Shown here in pieces: positions 23,166 through 35,071 of a stretch of DNA of 64,000 nucleotides (the stretch's first letter is position 1; the number at the start of each line of letters is the position of its first letter). This DNA is from Citrobacter sp. Marseille-Q6884 (lineage in GTDB: Bacteria; Pseudomonadota; Gammaproteobacteria; Enterobacterales; Enterobacteriaceae). Under the pieces are notes generated by a model. It worked only from the letters and a program-made list of their open reading frames with translations. It did not search any database and was not told the DNA's origin. The position numbers and the translations under genes were made by a program. Location: positions 496,001 through 560,000 of the forward strand of contig NZ_CAMDRE010000001.1 of the NCBI RefSeq assembly GCF_945906775.1. The letters are read 5' to 3'.

Positions 23166-24824
23166 ATGTCTCAATTCTTTTTTAACCAACGTACCCATCT
23201 CGTTAATGACGTCATCGAAGGTACGATTATCTCCAGCCCGTGGAACAACCTGGCACGTCTGGAGAGCGATCCCGCCATTCGCATCGTGGTGCGTCGCGAT
23301 CTCAACAAAAATAATGTCGCGGTGATCTCCGGCGGTGGCTCAGGGCACGAACCTGCCCACGTCGGATTTATTGGCAAGGGTATGTTAACCGCTGCCGTGT
23401 GCGGCGACGTGTTTGCCTCCCCGAGCGTGGATGCGGTACTGACGGCCATTCAGGCCGTGACTGGTGACGCGGGCTGCCTGTTAATCGTGAAGAATTACAC
23501 TGGCGACCGTCTTAACTTCGGTCTCGCCGCAGAGAAAGCACGTCGGTTGGGTTATAACGTCGAAATGCTGATCGTCGGTGACGACATTTCACTGCCGGAT
23601 AATAAACATCCTCGCGGTATCGCCGGAACCATTCTGGTCCATAAAGTCGCGGGCTATTTTGCCGAGCGCGGCTATAACCTCGCGACGGTCCTGCGTGAAG
23701 CACAATACGCGGCGAACAACACCTTTAGCCTGGGTGTCGCGCTTTCCAGTTGTCATCTGCCGCAGGAAACCGAGGATGCACCACGTCAACATGCAGGTCA
23801 GGCGGAACTGGGGATGGGGATTCACGGTGAGCCTGGCGCGTCGGTGATTTCCACGCAAAACAGCGCGCTGGTTGTCAATCTGATGGTAGAAAAGCTGGTT
23901 GCCGCCCTACCGGAAACGGGTCGTCTGGCGGTGATGATAAATAATCTCGGCGGCGTGTCGATTGCGGAAATGGCCATTCTGACCCGCGAACTGGCAAACA
24001 GCGCGTTGCATCCGCGCATCGACTGGCTTATTGGACCGGCCTCACTGGTTACGGCGCTGGATATGAAAGGCTTCTCGCTGACGGCCATCGTGCTGGAGGA
24101 GAGCATCGAAAAAGCACTGTTAACCGAAGTGGAAACCAGCAGTTGGCCAACGCCCGTGCCGCCACGTGATATCACAACCGTACCGTCATCGCAGCGCAGC
24201 GCGCGCGTGGAATTCCAGCCTTCAGACAACGCGCAGGTCGCCGGGATTATTGAGCGGGTTACCGGAACGCTTTCCGATTTAGAGACACACCTTAATGCGC
24301 TGGATGCCAAAGTGGGCGATGGCGATACCGGGTCAACCTTTGCCGCGGGTGCGCGCGAAATTGCCGATCTGCTGCATCGCCAGCAGCTTCCGCTTGCTAA
24401 CCTTGCCACGTTGTTCGCACTGATTGGCGAGCGTCTGACCGTGGTGATGGGCGGTTCCAGCGGCGTACTGATGTCTATCTTCTTCACCGCAGCCGGTCAG
24501 AAACTGGAACAAGGTGCCGGAGTCGCTGAAGCACTGAATACGGGTCTGGCTCAGATGAAGTTTTACGGGGGTGCGGATGAAGGCGATCGCACAATGATTG
24601 ATGCCTTGCAACCGGCCCTGACCGCGCTACTCGCGCAACCTGAAAACCTGCAGGCCGCCTTCGACGCCGCGCAAGCAGGCGCAGAGCGTACCCGCCTGTC
24701 GAGCAAAGCCAACGCGGGTCGCGCATCTTACCTTAATAGCGAAAGCCTGCTCGGTAATATGGACCCCGGCGCACATGCTGTCGCGATGGTGTTTAAAGCG
24801 CTGGCAGAGAATGAATTGAGCTAA
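23166..24824 (+). CDS. dhaK: ATP-dependent dihydroxyacetone kinase (DhaK-DhaL fusion)
   Basis: 552 aa from the ATG at 23166 (CAGGAG upstream), the length of the classic C. freundii enzyme; the frame is open to 22983 but starts in the control region. The N-terminal DhaK domain has GGGSGHEPAHVGFIGKGML, whose His positions the substrate, and a second active-site His in the segment NLATVLREAQ-GMGIHGEPG that binds dihydroxyacetone covalently. The C-terminal DhaL domain (about 360-552) has DAKVGDGDTGSTFAAG for ADP-Mg binding and GGSSGVLM. It feeds dihydroxyacetone phosphate to glycolysis. Single-chain ATP type; no PTS DhaM is present. Confidence 0.97.
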   Translation: MSQFFFNQRTHLVNDVIEGTIISSPWNNLARLESDPAIRIVVRRDLNKNNVAVISGGGSGHEPAHVGFIGKGMLTAAVCGDVFASPSVDAVLTAIQAVTGDAGCLLIVKNYTGDRLNFGLAAEKARRLGYNVEMLIVGDDISLPDNKHPRGIAGTILVHKVAGYFAERGYNLATVLREAQYAANNTFSLGVALSSCHLPQETEDAPRQHAGQAELGMGIHGEPGASVISTQNSALVVNLMVEKLVAALPETGRLAVMINNLGGVSIAEMAILTRELANSALHPRIDWLIGPASLVTALDMKGFSLTAIVLEESIEKALLTEVETSSWPTPVPPRDITTVPSSQRSARVEFQPSDNAQVAGIIERVTGTLSDLETHLNALDAKVGDGDTGSTFAAGAREIADLLHRQQLPLANLATLFALIGERLTVVMGGSSGVLMSIFFTAAGQKLEQGAGVAEALNTGLAQMKFYGGADEGDRTMIDALQPALTALLAQPENLQAAFDAAQAGAERTRLSSKANAGRASYLNSESLLGNMDPGAHAVAMVFKALAENELS

Positions 24825-24840
24825 GTTTTCGTCCCAATAA

Positions 24841-24877
24841 AAAAACCGGAGTCAGTTCATTGAGCTCCGGTTTTTTT
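24841..24877. terminator. Bidirectional terminator between dhaK and the cfa paralogue
   Basis: AAAAACCGGAG and CTCCGGTTTTTTT arms with a 13-nt loop; the A and T tracts make it work on both strands. It closes dhaK (plus) and the cyclopropane synthase gene (minus). Confidence 0.93.
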
Positions 24878-24885
24878 CTGCGCGA

Positions 24886-26040
24886 TTAGCGATAAACGCG
24901 AAGACCGCCTTCTACGCCTCGACTAAACAGCACCTGCCAGAGTTCAATATCTCTGGCGCGGAACGCCCCGGCGCATGCACATAAATAGTAATTGAACATC
25001 CGTCTGAACGTCGCGGAATAACGCGGAGACAACTCCGGCCAGGCCTGATTAAAACGCTGGTGCCAGGCCATCAACGTTTTATCATAATCACTGCCAAAGT
25101 TATGCCAGTCCTCCATCACAAACCGTGACTCGCTGGCTTCAGCAATATGAGAGATCGCCGGCAAACACCCGTTAGGGAAAATATACTTATTGATCCACGG
25201 ATCGACGCTCATCCCTTTTTTATTGCTGCCAATCGTATGCAGCAGGAAAAGTCCGTCGGGTTTTAAACAACGGTCTGCAATGCTGAAATAGGTGTCGTAG
25301 TTTTTCGGCCCGACGTGTTCAAACATGCCGACAGAGACAATACGATCATAGTGTTTATCGAGATCGCGATAGTCCTGAAGCAGAATAGAAACATCCAGCC
25401 CCTCGCAGCGCTGCTGCGCCATTTTTTGTTGTTCCTGCGAGATGGTGACCCCTTCTACCGCCACGCCATAATGACGCGCCGCATATTCTGCAAGGCCTCC
25501 CCAGCCACAACCGATATCCAGTAAGCGCATGCCCGGTTTAAGCTGCAGCTTCTCGCAAATCATTTTTAATTTTGCATTCTGCGCCTCTTCTAAGGTCTCC
25601 GCTTCTTTCCAGTAGCCGCAGGAATATTGCATGTAAGGATCAAGCATCAGGGCGAAGAGATCATTCCCTGTATCGTAATGTTCCTTACCGACAATCCAGG
25701 CGCGGCTGCGCGACTGCAAATTAAAGAGGCGTGCGCTGGCAATGCGCAAAATATCTTTCAGATTACCCGGCATCTTTTGGTCGAGTTTTGCTTTCAGGAT
25801 TTTGCAGAACAAAATATCGAGCCGTTCGCAGTCCCACCAGCCTTCCATATAGCTTTCGCCAAGCCCTAAAGAACCTTGTTGCAGTACCCGTTTAAAGAAA
25901 CCGGTGTGATGAAGTTGAATGTCCCAGGCACGCGTACCATTAATCTGGATATCAGCCTGCTGGAGCAGCTCTTTCCCCATCCGCGTCCAATTATCATTTT
26001 TTTCATTTACGATTACTGCATCTGAACAAAGCGTGCTCAT
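24886..26040 (-). CDS. Cyclopropane-fatty-acyl-phospholipid synthase paralogue
   Basis: 384 aa from the ATG at 26040. SAM-dependent methyltransferase that converts membrane cis-unsaturated acyl chains to cyclopropane derivatives. Residues match E. coli Cfa closely: GSLGLGESYMEGWWD, RAWIVGKEHYDTGNDLF, SAM motif LLDIGCGWGGLAEYA, MFEHVGPKNYDTYF, LLHTIGS, DPWINKYIFPNGCLP and the C-terminal ACAGAFRARDIELWQ. Active-site Cys in QYSCGYW, Glu in FEHVG and His in LLHTIG are present. The usual enterobacterial cfa lies elsewhere in the chromosome, so this is probably a second copy. Divergent from an AraC regulator. Confidence 0.92.
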   Translation of the reverse strand: MSTLCSDAVIVNEKNDNWTRMGKELLQQADIQINGTRAWDIQLHHTGFFKRVLQQGSLGLGESYMEGWWDCERLDILFCKILKAKLDQKMPGNLKDILRIASARLFNLQSRSRAWIVGKEHYDTGNDLFALMLDPYMQYSCGYWKEAETLEEAQNAKLKMICEKLQLKPGMRLLDIGCGWGGLAEYAARHYGVAVEGVTISQEQQKMAQQRCEGLDVSILLQDYRDLDKHYDRIVSVGMFEHVGPKNYDTYFSIADRCLKPDGLFLLHTIGSNKKGMSVDPWINKYIFPNGCLPAISHIAEASESRFVMEDWHNFGSDYDKTLMAWHQRFNQAWPELSPRYSATFRRMFNYYLCACAGAFRARDIELWQVLFSRGVEGGLRVYR

Positions 26041-26170
26041 GGTCTTTACCAAAAGTGGACTAATAATTCTTAGGCAAGATTATTATGGAAAAGAGATTGT
26101 ATGTATTATGATTTGAGGACAAGATCTATCGAGCAGAGGCCACAGAATCGGGAGCATTGCGCATTTATTT

Positions 26171-26956
26171 ATGGAAACCCTCACACAGAAACAGTGGAAT
26201 TCCTTCCCGGATGACTCCGTCGCTGAGCTGCCGCAGGACGTTTACTTTCGCTCGTATGTGCTGGAGGCCAACAACCATGTTCCGCAGCACACCCATTCTT
26301 TTATGCAGTTTCATTTTGCCCGCAAGGGCAGCATGCGTATTGATGTCGCCGGGAAGTGCTGGATAATCCCCGCGCATTATGGCATCTGGATCCCCAATAA
26401 TACGGAGCATGCGGTCTGGGCGCTGGATGATGTTTATTTAGAGAATCTGGATATTAAACCGGACTTTCTGGAACAGCCCATTAACGAGTGTAAAGTGGTT
26501 GCCATCAGTGATTTCGCCAGAGAATTTATTCATTACGCAACCAACTTAATTTCAGGTCATTATGATAGCCAGTCTAAAGAGGGAAAACTGGTTAGCGTCC
26601 TGGTCGATATTATTTTGCAATTACCGGAAGTGGCGTTTGTATTACCCTGGCCGCAGGATCGCGAATTAACCAAAATCTGCCGGACAATACAAGAATCCCC
26701 GGCATTAGAACATTCCGTTGAGTATTGGGCGCAGCATCTCGGTATGTCGGCCCGCACCTTTTCGCGTCATTTCAAAAAAGAGACAGGATTACCCTTCAGC
26801 GTCTGGAAGCAAAAAATGCGTATTCTAGAATCCGTGTTAATGCTGAAAAAAAATAAAAGCGTGACCGCCGTTGCGCTCGACGTGGGGTATTCGAGCACCG
26901 CGGCGTTTAGCTATGCGTTCCGCCAGGTATTTGGCGTGCCCCCGTCAAATTATTAA
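26171..26956 (+). CDS. AraC-family regulator with N-terminal cupin domain
   Basis: 261 aa. A cupin sensor domain (residues about 15-125; QHTHSFMQFHFARKG and WIPNNTEHAVWAL) is followed by two AraC HTH motifs (YWAQHLGMSARTFSRHFKKETG and SVTAVALDVGYSSTAAFSYAFRQVFG). Such proteins regulate an adjacent, usually divergent gene, here the cfa paralogue, in response to a small molecule. The ligand is not predictable. Its stop overlaps that of yqjH by 3 bp, which marks the right boundary of the inserted block. The Shine-Dalgarno is weak. Confidence 0.9.
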   Translation: METLTQKQWNSFPDDSVAELPQDVYFRSYVLEANNHVPQHTHSFMQFHFARKGSMRIDVAGKCWIIPAHYGIWIPNNTEHAVWALDDVYLENLDIKPDFLEQPINECKVVAISDFAREFIHYATNLISGHYDSQSKEGKLVSVLVDIILQLPEVAFVLPWPQDRELTKICRTIQESPALEHSVEYWAQHLGMSARTFSRHFKKETGLPFSVWKQKMRILESVLMLKKNKSVTAVALDVGYSSTAAFSYAFRQVFGVPPSNY

Positions 26957-27735
26957 CGGGTGGAATTGCGGTGATGCCAGTAGGCTGCCGCACGTACCCG
27001 TTGCTGATCGAACGCCTCGGTTTCAAAGCGGGCGCTCAGGTTTTTTACCGCTTTTCCTTCACCGGTGATCCAGATGAAATAATCATCCGCAGGGACGTTC
27101 AGTTGCGCCAGCGCATCATTCACCGCCTGCTCGTTATGACCGACAAACCACTGAATCGCAAATCCGTCGAGATGGGCCAGGTAATCCTGGCAGGCAGCAT
27201 CCTGCACGCTCACCAGCGCCATTACATTCGGACGTACCGCTAAACGGCTGAGCGCTTCCAGCCGGCGGCGCAATGCTGGCATACCTGACTCATCACAAAC
27301 ATACACCTGGTACGCGTAATCTTCCGGCACCACCAGCGAACCACGCGGGCCGCCAATCGTCAGTTTGTCACCTTCACGGGCATGCTTCGCCCAGGTACTC
27401 GCCACGCCGCCCTCATGCAGGTAGAAATCCAGCGCCAGTTCATGGCGCGCTTCGTCATACAGCGGTGTGTAATCCCGGGAGACAGGACGGATTCCTTCAG
27501 CCCAAACGATGCCCTCATCGGTGACCGTTGGCGGCACAAACTGTGTGCCGGGTTCAGGGAAAAAGACCTTGGAATGGTCGTCAAAGCCGCGTGAACTAAA
27601 GCCCTCCAGAGCATCACCGCCGAGCACGATACGCTGAAAGCCCGTGCTGATACGTTCAACGCGCAAAACGGTGAGTTCACGAAAACGCAGCTCATGACGA
27701 ACGCGCTGGGGGTAGCGTGAGGTGTTTTTTGTCAT
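26953..27735 (-). CDS. yqjH: NADPH-dependent ferric-chelate reductase
   Basis: 260 aa, ViuB-type siderophore-interacting FAD protein. The FAD-binding segment RDYTPLYDEARHELALDFYLHEGGVASTWA is only partly quoted: RDYTPLYDE then FYLHEGGVAS; the C-terminal SIP domain ends with WITGEGKAVKNL. It releases iron from ferric siderophores in the cytoplasm. Repressed by Fur and by YqjI, whose sites lie upstream. It is the first gene of E. coli-like backbone to the right of the ileX block. Confidence 0.93.
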   Translation of the reverse strand: MTKNTSRYPQRVRHELRFRELTVLRVERISTGFQRIVLGGDALEGFSSRGFDDHSKVFFPEPGTQFVPPTVTDEGIVWAEGIRPVSRDYTPLYDEARHELALDFYLHEGGVASTWAKHAREGDKLTIGGPRGSLVVPEDYAYQVYVCDESGMPALRRRLEALSRLAVRPNVMALVSVQDAACQDYLAHLDGFAIQWFVGHNEQAVNDALAQLNVPADDYFIWITGEGKAVKNLSARFETEAFDQQRVRAAAYWHHRNSTR

Positions 27736-27759
27736 TTTTTCGCCTTAATGGGGATAATA

Positions 27760-27801
27760 CGATATATCTAAATTATCATTTTAAATGATAATGATTGCTA
27801 A
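27760..27801. promoter_or_regulatory. YqjI and Fur sites upstream of yqjH
   Basis: CGATATATCTAAATTA at 27760-27775 repeats the core of the YqjI palindrome found before yqjI. Immediately beyond it AAATGATAATGATTGCTAA (27783-27801) matches a Fur box. This fits dual control of yqjH by iron (Fur) and nickel (YqjI), established for E. coli. Confidence 0.75.
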
Positions 27802-27927
27802 TCACGAATATTGCAAGCACTTTCTGATATAGCCACCGTCCAACTCCCTATCAGCAAAATAAAAATTAAGTACATATAAATCAATCAATTAAAACATAAA
27901 AACATCACACCCTTGCAAAACATAAAA

Positions 27928-27956
27928 GTTTAGATATAAATTAGATATATCTAAAC
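27928..27956. promoter_or_regulatory. YqjI autoregulatory operator
   Basis: A 29-bp inverted repeat with perfect 10-bp arms GTTTAGATAT and ATATCTAAAC, containing the nested 14-bp palindrome TTAGATATATCTAA (27941-27954). It ends 14 bp before the yqjI start and shares its core with the site before yqjH. Confidence 0.82.
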
Positions 27957-27970
27957 AACGTCAGGAGACA

Positions 27971-28648
27971 ATGATGCAAAACCAACATGAGGGTTGCTGC
28001 AAACATGCAGATCGCCAACACGAAGGATGCTGCAAGGGTGAAGGACATCACCACGAAGGTCATGACCACGAGCACCACCACGCAGGTTGTTGCAAAGGAG
28101 AAGCGCATCGCCACGAAGGTCATGACCACGAGCACCACCACGAACACGGCTGCGGGCATCGTCATGGTCGGGGCGGCGGTCGCCGTCAGCGCTTTTTCGG
28201 CCACGGTGAATTACGTCTGGTGATTCTGGATATCTTGACCCGTGACGCCAGCCACGGCTACGAACTGATCAAAGCTATCGAAACGCTGACCCAGGGAAAT
28301 TACACACCAAGTCCTGGTGTTATTTATCCGACGCTGGATTTCTTGCAGGATCAGGAGCTGATTGCTGTCAGTGACGAGGAAGGCGGGCGTAAACAGATAA
28401 CGATCACGACGCAAGGCCAGCAATGGCTGGATGAAAACCGTGAGCATCTGGAGCACATCCACGAACGCATCAAGGCACGCTGCGTGGGGTTCGAATTACG
28501 TAAAAACCCGCAAATGAAACGGGCCCTGGATAACTTCAAAGCGGTGCTGGATCTCCGGGTTAATCATGGCGACACCAGCGATGCACAGATCAAAAAAATC
28601 ATCGGCATTATCGATCGCGCCTCGCTGGACATCACCCAACTGGATTAA
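27971..28648 (+). CDS. yqjI: Nickel-responsive PadR-type repressor
   Basis: 225 aa. The N-terminal 68 residues are a His/Cys-rich metal-binding region; residues from about 75 are a PadR winged helix (GELRLVILDILTRDASHGYE, SPGVIYPTLDFLQD) with a C-terminal dimerisation helix. It represses yqjH and itself, with release by excess Ni. The metal-binding region contains a 20-residue tandem duplication: GEGHHHEGHDHEHHHAGCCK followed by GEAHRHEGHDHEHHHEHGCG, visible in the DNA as near-identical 60-bp units at about 28038-28157. This makes it some 18 residues longer than the E. coli protein as I remember it. Start is either of two adjacent ATGs behind AGGAGA. Confidence 0.93.
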   Translation: MMQNQHEGCCKHADRQHEGCCKGEGHHHEGHDHEHHHAGCCKGEAHRHEGHDHEHHHEHGCGHRHGRGGGRRQRFFGHGELRLVILDILTRDASHGYELIKAIETLTQGNYTPSPGVIYPTLDFLQDQELIAVSDEEGGRKQITITTQGQQWLDENREHLEHIHERIKARCVGFELRKNPQMKRALDNFKAVLDLRVNHGDTSDAQIKKIIGIIDRASLDITQLD

Positions 28649-28661
28649 GCCGCTCCCTCTT

Positions 28662-28694
28662 CAGACGGAACACGTTAACTCGCGGTTCCGTCTG
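28662..28694. terminator. Hairpin between yqjI and aer
   Basis: Perfect 10-bp arms CAGACGGAAC and GTTCCGTCTG in the gap between the convergent genes yqjI and aer. The T tract is poor, so termination may be weak. Confidence 0.6.
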
Positions 28695-28705
28695 TTGCGT
28701 TGTGC

Positions 28706-30226
28706 TTAATGCAGAACGGTGACTGCATCTTCCAGGCGCCCGGCGCGATGTTTCACCATCGCAGAAATCCGGGTGCTCTCTTCCACCAGCTCAGCATTTT
28801 TCTGCGTAATGCTGCTTAACTCATTCACCGCACGGGTCAAACTGGTCAGCCCGTCCGCCTGCTCTATCGTGGAGTGGCTGATTTGAGCGATCAGTTGCGT
28901 GACGTTTTGCACCTGCGCCACAATGTCATCCATCGTGCGCCCTGCTGCGTGAACCTGATCGGAGCCGGACTGCACTTTATCGGCGCTGGCATCAATCAGT
29001 TTACGAATGTCATTCGCCGCACTGGCGCTACGGCTGGCAAGATGGCGGACTTCCCCTGCCACCACGGCAAACCCTTTCCCCTGTTCACCAGCCCGCGCGG
29101 CTTCCACCGCGGCGTTCAGCGCCAGGATATTGGTCTGGAAAGCAATATCGTTAATCAGGGTGGTGATGGTGCCAATTCGCTGCGTGCTGTTGGCGATATC
29201 GTCCATGGTTTTAATGACGGTACCCATCGCCTCACCGCCCTGCGTTGCCGCACTGCTGGCAGCAATTGAGAGCTTGTCGGCAGCCGCAGCCGTCGCAGAG
29301 TTTTGCTTCACCGATGCCGCCATCTGATTCATGGTCGTCACCGTATCCTGCACATTCTCTACAGTCTGCTGAGTATGTTTGTTTAAATCATCACTCCCTT
29401 TCGCCAGCGTTTCGCTGTCGTTACGTACGCTGGAGACCTGACTTGAAACGTCATGAATAAGCCAGCGGCACATTAATCCCAGTTGCCCCACCGCCCGCAG
29501 CATCAGACCCAGTTCATCACTGCGATTGAGATGCGACACACTGTTGCGCTCACCGGTCGCCACTTTCAGCGCCTGGCGGGCGACGTTCTCAATGGGGCGC
29601 ACAATTTGCCATTCGAAAATCGCTGTACCCGCCAGCATCACTAACGCACTCGTCAACAATATCGGCCACGCAGCGCCCATCTGCTGCAACGTTACGGCCA
29701 ACACGATAAACATCAACGCCATCACGCTGCGTACCCGCCAGCGAACCGGGAGTGACGGCAGTTTGCCCAACCAACCTTTGCGAACCACCAGCCCTTTATG
29801 CACACGCTTGTTACAACGACCTTCATTCAGCGCCTGATATAAAGGCTCGACCGCCGCAACCTCTTCCTCCGTCGCCCGGGTACGAATCGACATATACCCG
29901 GTAACGCGCCCTTCCCGCACCATCGGCACGGCGTTGGCTCTCACCCAGTAGTGATCGCCATTTTTACGCCGGTTTTTCACGATGCCGCTCCACGGCTCCC
30001 CTTGCTGTAGCGTGTACCACATATCTGCAAATGCGGCTTTTGGCATATCCGGGTGGCGGACCAGATTGTGCGGTTTGCCCAGTAATTCATTCAGCTGATA
30101 CCCGCTGACCTGGACAAACGTGTCGTTCGCGTGGGTGATATAGCTTTGCAGGTCAGTCGTTGACATGAGGGTGATATCATCATCCAGCGGTGTGTTTTGC
30201 TGGCTAACGTAGGGATGAGAAGACAT
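28706..30226 (-). CDS. aer: Aerotaxis receptor
   Basis: 506 aa. N-terminal FAD-binding PAS domain (about 15-110), membrane anchor of two short hydrophobic segments (about 165-205), HAMP-like region, then the methyl-accepting signalling domain with hairpin tip (IAFQTNILALNAAVEAARAG). Senses redox state of the respiratory chain and signals through CheA/CheW. As in E. coli there is no periplasmic domain. A sigma-28 promoter lies 51 bp upstream. Confidence 0.96.
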   Translation of the reverse strand: MSSHPYVSQQNTPLDDDITLMSTTDLQSYITHANDTFVQVSGYQLNELLGKPHNLVRHPDMPKAAFADMWYTLQQGEPWSGIVKNRRKNGDHYWVRANAVPMVREGRVTGYMSIRTRATEEEVAAVEPLYQALNEGRCNKRVHKGLVVRKGWLGKLPSLPVRWRVRSVMALMFIVLAVTLQQMGAAWPILLTSALVMLAGTAIFEWQIVRPIENVARQALKVATGERNSVSHLNRSDELGLMLRAVGQLGLMCRWLIHDVSSQVSSVRNDSETLAKGSDDLNKHTQQTVENVQDTVTTMNQMAASVKQNSATAAAADKLSIAASSAATQGGEAMGTVIKTMDDIANSTQRIGTITTLINDIAFQTNILALNAAVEAARAGEQGKGFAVVAGEVRHLASRSASAANDIRKLIDASADKVQSGSDQVHAAGRTMDDIVAQVQNVTQLIAQISHSTIEQADGLTSLTRAVNELSSITQKNAELVEESTRISAMVKHRAGRLEDAVTVLH

Positions 30227-30276
30227 GATTGCGTCCTGTGCAGGTTATCTGGTTGTTAACTCTCTCGGCATATGTT

Positions 30277-30303
30277 ATTTCGGCGATAATCTTTTTATCT
30301 TTA
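30277..30303 (-). promoter_or_regulatory. Sigma-28 (FliA) promoter of aer
   Basis: On the minus strand TAAAGATA, 11 nt, then GCCGAAAT, close to the consensus TAAAGTTT-N11-GCCGATAA. Places aer in the flagellar/chemotaxis class 3 regulon, as in E. coli. Confidence 0.85.
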
Positions 30304-30593
30304 GTTGTTAAATTTGATTTAGATCGCAATTTGCGATTAAACCTCCAAATCTGTATGTTTTCTAATTCCTTGATTTAAAATACTTTCATCCAGAAACTAT
30401 TCAGTAACGCTTCACTTCATGCACCGTGACAGGGCAGATCTTGCTCTCTTTTGGCGCAACTGCGGCTGTTTCCTGTCTGTTTTTGCGGTGCAAACCTGCC
30501 AAAAATGCCAGTAAATGTTAAGTTTTGACATTAAATGTTGCACAAATGAATAACATCCTGGTGTTTATCCCGATTTTCGTAAAGCGCGCCGGG

Positions 30594-30610
30594 CTGGCGT
30601 AATCCCTGCA
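30594..30610 (+). promoter_or_regulatory. Sigma-54 promoter of patA
   Basis: CTGGCGTAATCCCTGCA carries GG and GC separated by 10 nt, the invariant -24/-12 spacing. It lies 46 bp before the TTG start. E. coli patA is a nitrogen-regulated sigma-54 gene. A possible NtrC half-palindrome TGCACCGTGACAGGGCA lies at 30420-30436; the rest of the 430-bp aer-patA gap holds no gene. Confidence 0.75.
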
Positions 30611-30656
30611 ATACTTAATTCAGTATCATGTGATACGCGAGCTCCGGGAGCATATT

Positions 30657-32036
<1,380 letters not shown>

Positions 32037-32040
32037 TAAC

Positions 32041-32082
32041 CTTATCCGGCCTGCTAAGTAGTACTTTTACAGGCCGGATAAG
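32041..32082. repeat. REP-like palindrome after patA
   Basis: Perfect 13-bp arms CTTATCCGGCCTG and CAGGCCGGATAAG around a 16-nt loop, with the CCGGATAAG core of enterobacterial REP elements. Begins 4 bp after the patA stop and may protect or terminate its transcript. Confidence 0.85.
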
Positions 32083-32222
32083 ATTCATCATCCATATTGC
32101 TATTCGGCTAATCATCCCTCAGACGCCCTCTTTTTTGAATCCCATCACAATCACGGCATTCCCCTTTTCCCTTTTGCGCGCCGACGACTAAATTATTAAC
32201 TCATCCGACCACATAACAATAA

Positions 32223-34262
<2,040 letters not shown>

Positions 34263-34274
34263 CACTCGCGCAGG

Positions 34275-34697
34275 CTAATCGATAAATAACGCCGGGGATA
34301 TGCCAAATCGTGCAGCCAGCTTTTTGGCATGCTCCAGCGTTAATTTTCTTTGTCCGTTCAGTACACGTGAAACCATCGACTTACTGCCAATTTCGTCAGC
34401 AAAATCGGAAAGCGTCAGATTATACTGGTCCATAAGAGTGCGCAAAACCGCGATACCCGCCGGAATAGCCTCAATCTCTTCACGTAATGCACGTAATGCC
34501 GGATGATTATCTTCATATGCGCGGATGCGAACGCACAGCAGGTCAACTAGCGGATTTGTTGGGTCGCTCATCAGCAGTTCGGCCACCAGTTCCAGAGCGT
34601 CACGATGATCGGCTTCGGTGGGGTTATCTCCCAGAAGAGGAATTTCTGCGACCAGCGTTTGTGTCGCTTTCAGGGCTTTTTCTGTCATCAGAATCAT
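34275..34697 (-). CDS. higA: HigA-type antitoxin
   Basis: 140 aa. A long N-terminal helical segment precedes a C-terminal XRE helix-turn-helix (LSDFADEIGSKSMVSRVLNG). Neutralises HigB and represses the operon. Second gene of higBA; its ATG overlaps the higB stop by 4 bp, giving toxin-first order as in E. coli. Confidence 0.9.
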   Translation of the reverse strand: MILMTEKALKATQTLVAEIPLLGDNPTEADHRDALELVAELLMSDPTNPLVDLLCVRIRAYEDNHPALRALREEIEAIPAGIAVLRTLMDQYNLTLSDFADEIGSKSMVSRVLNGQRKLTLEHAKKLAARFGISPALFID

Positions 34698-35011
34698 GAT
34701 TTTTTCCCCTTCGTTCTGTGTCTCTCTGTGAACCTGTCGTACTCGGCGTGGTTAAAGATGTGCCTGATGTAAAACTTCTGACTTTCAAAAAATATCAGCG
34801 CAATCACTCTGATATTGTTGTTAGCGATGTTTAATACGTAATGCTTATCAAGATATTTGAAGTTATCCAGTGAGGGATAAAACACTTTCAGTGCTTCCGG
34901 CGTCGGACAGTGTGCTTTCGCAATAGTCTTTCCTAGCAGCTTAATTTCTTTTGCAAATTGAGGAAATCTTTCACATCCCTCGTCAATTGCGGTCATTGAT
35001 ATCAGGTGCAT
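34694..35011 (-). CDS. higB: HigB-type mRNA interferase toxin
   Basis: 105 aa, close to E. coli HigB: FPQFAKEIKLLGKTIAKA, YPSLDNFKYLDKHYVLNI and VIALIFFESQKFYIRHIFNHAEYD can be aligned in pieces. RelE-fold endoribonuclease that cleaves mRNA in translating ribosomes. It is the first gene behind the palindromic operator at 35026-35071. The frame is intact. Confidence 0.9.
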   Translation of the reverse strand: MHLISMTAIDEGCERFPQFAKEIKLLGKTIAKAHCPTPEALKVFYPSLDNFKYLDKHYVLNIANNNIRVIALIFFESQKFYIRHIFNHAEYDRFTERHRTKGKKS

Positions 35012-35025
35012 TCTTTATCACGTCC

Positions 35026-35071
35026 GTTGACAAATTGGCAATATCATAACACGAGTTGCCAATTTGGCAAC
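35026..35071 (-). promoter_or_regulatory. higBA operator
   Basis: GTTGCCAATTTGGCAAC (35055-35071) is a perfect palindrome with 8-bp arms. A second, imperfect copy GTTGACAAATTGGCAAT lies at 35026-35042, 29 bp away centre to centre. Two HigA sites in the promoter fit cooperative autorepression. Confidence 0.8.
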
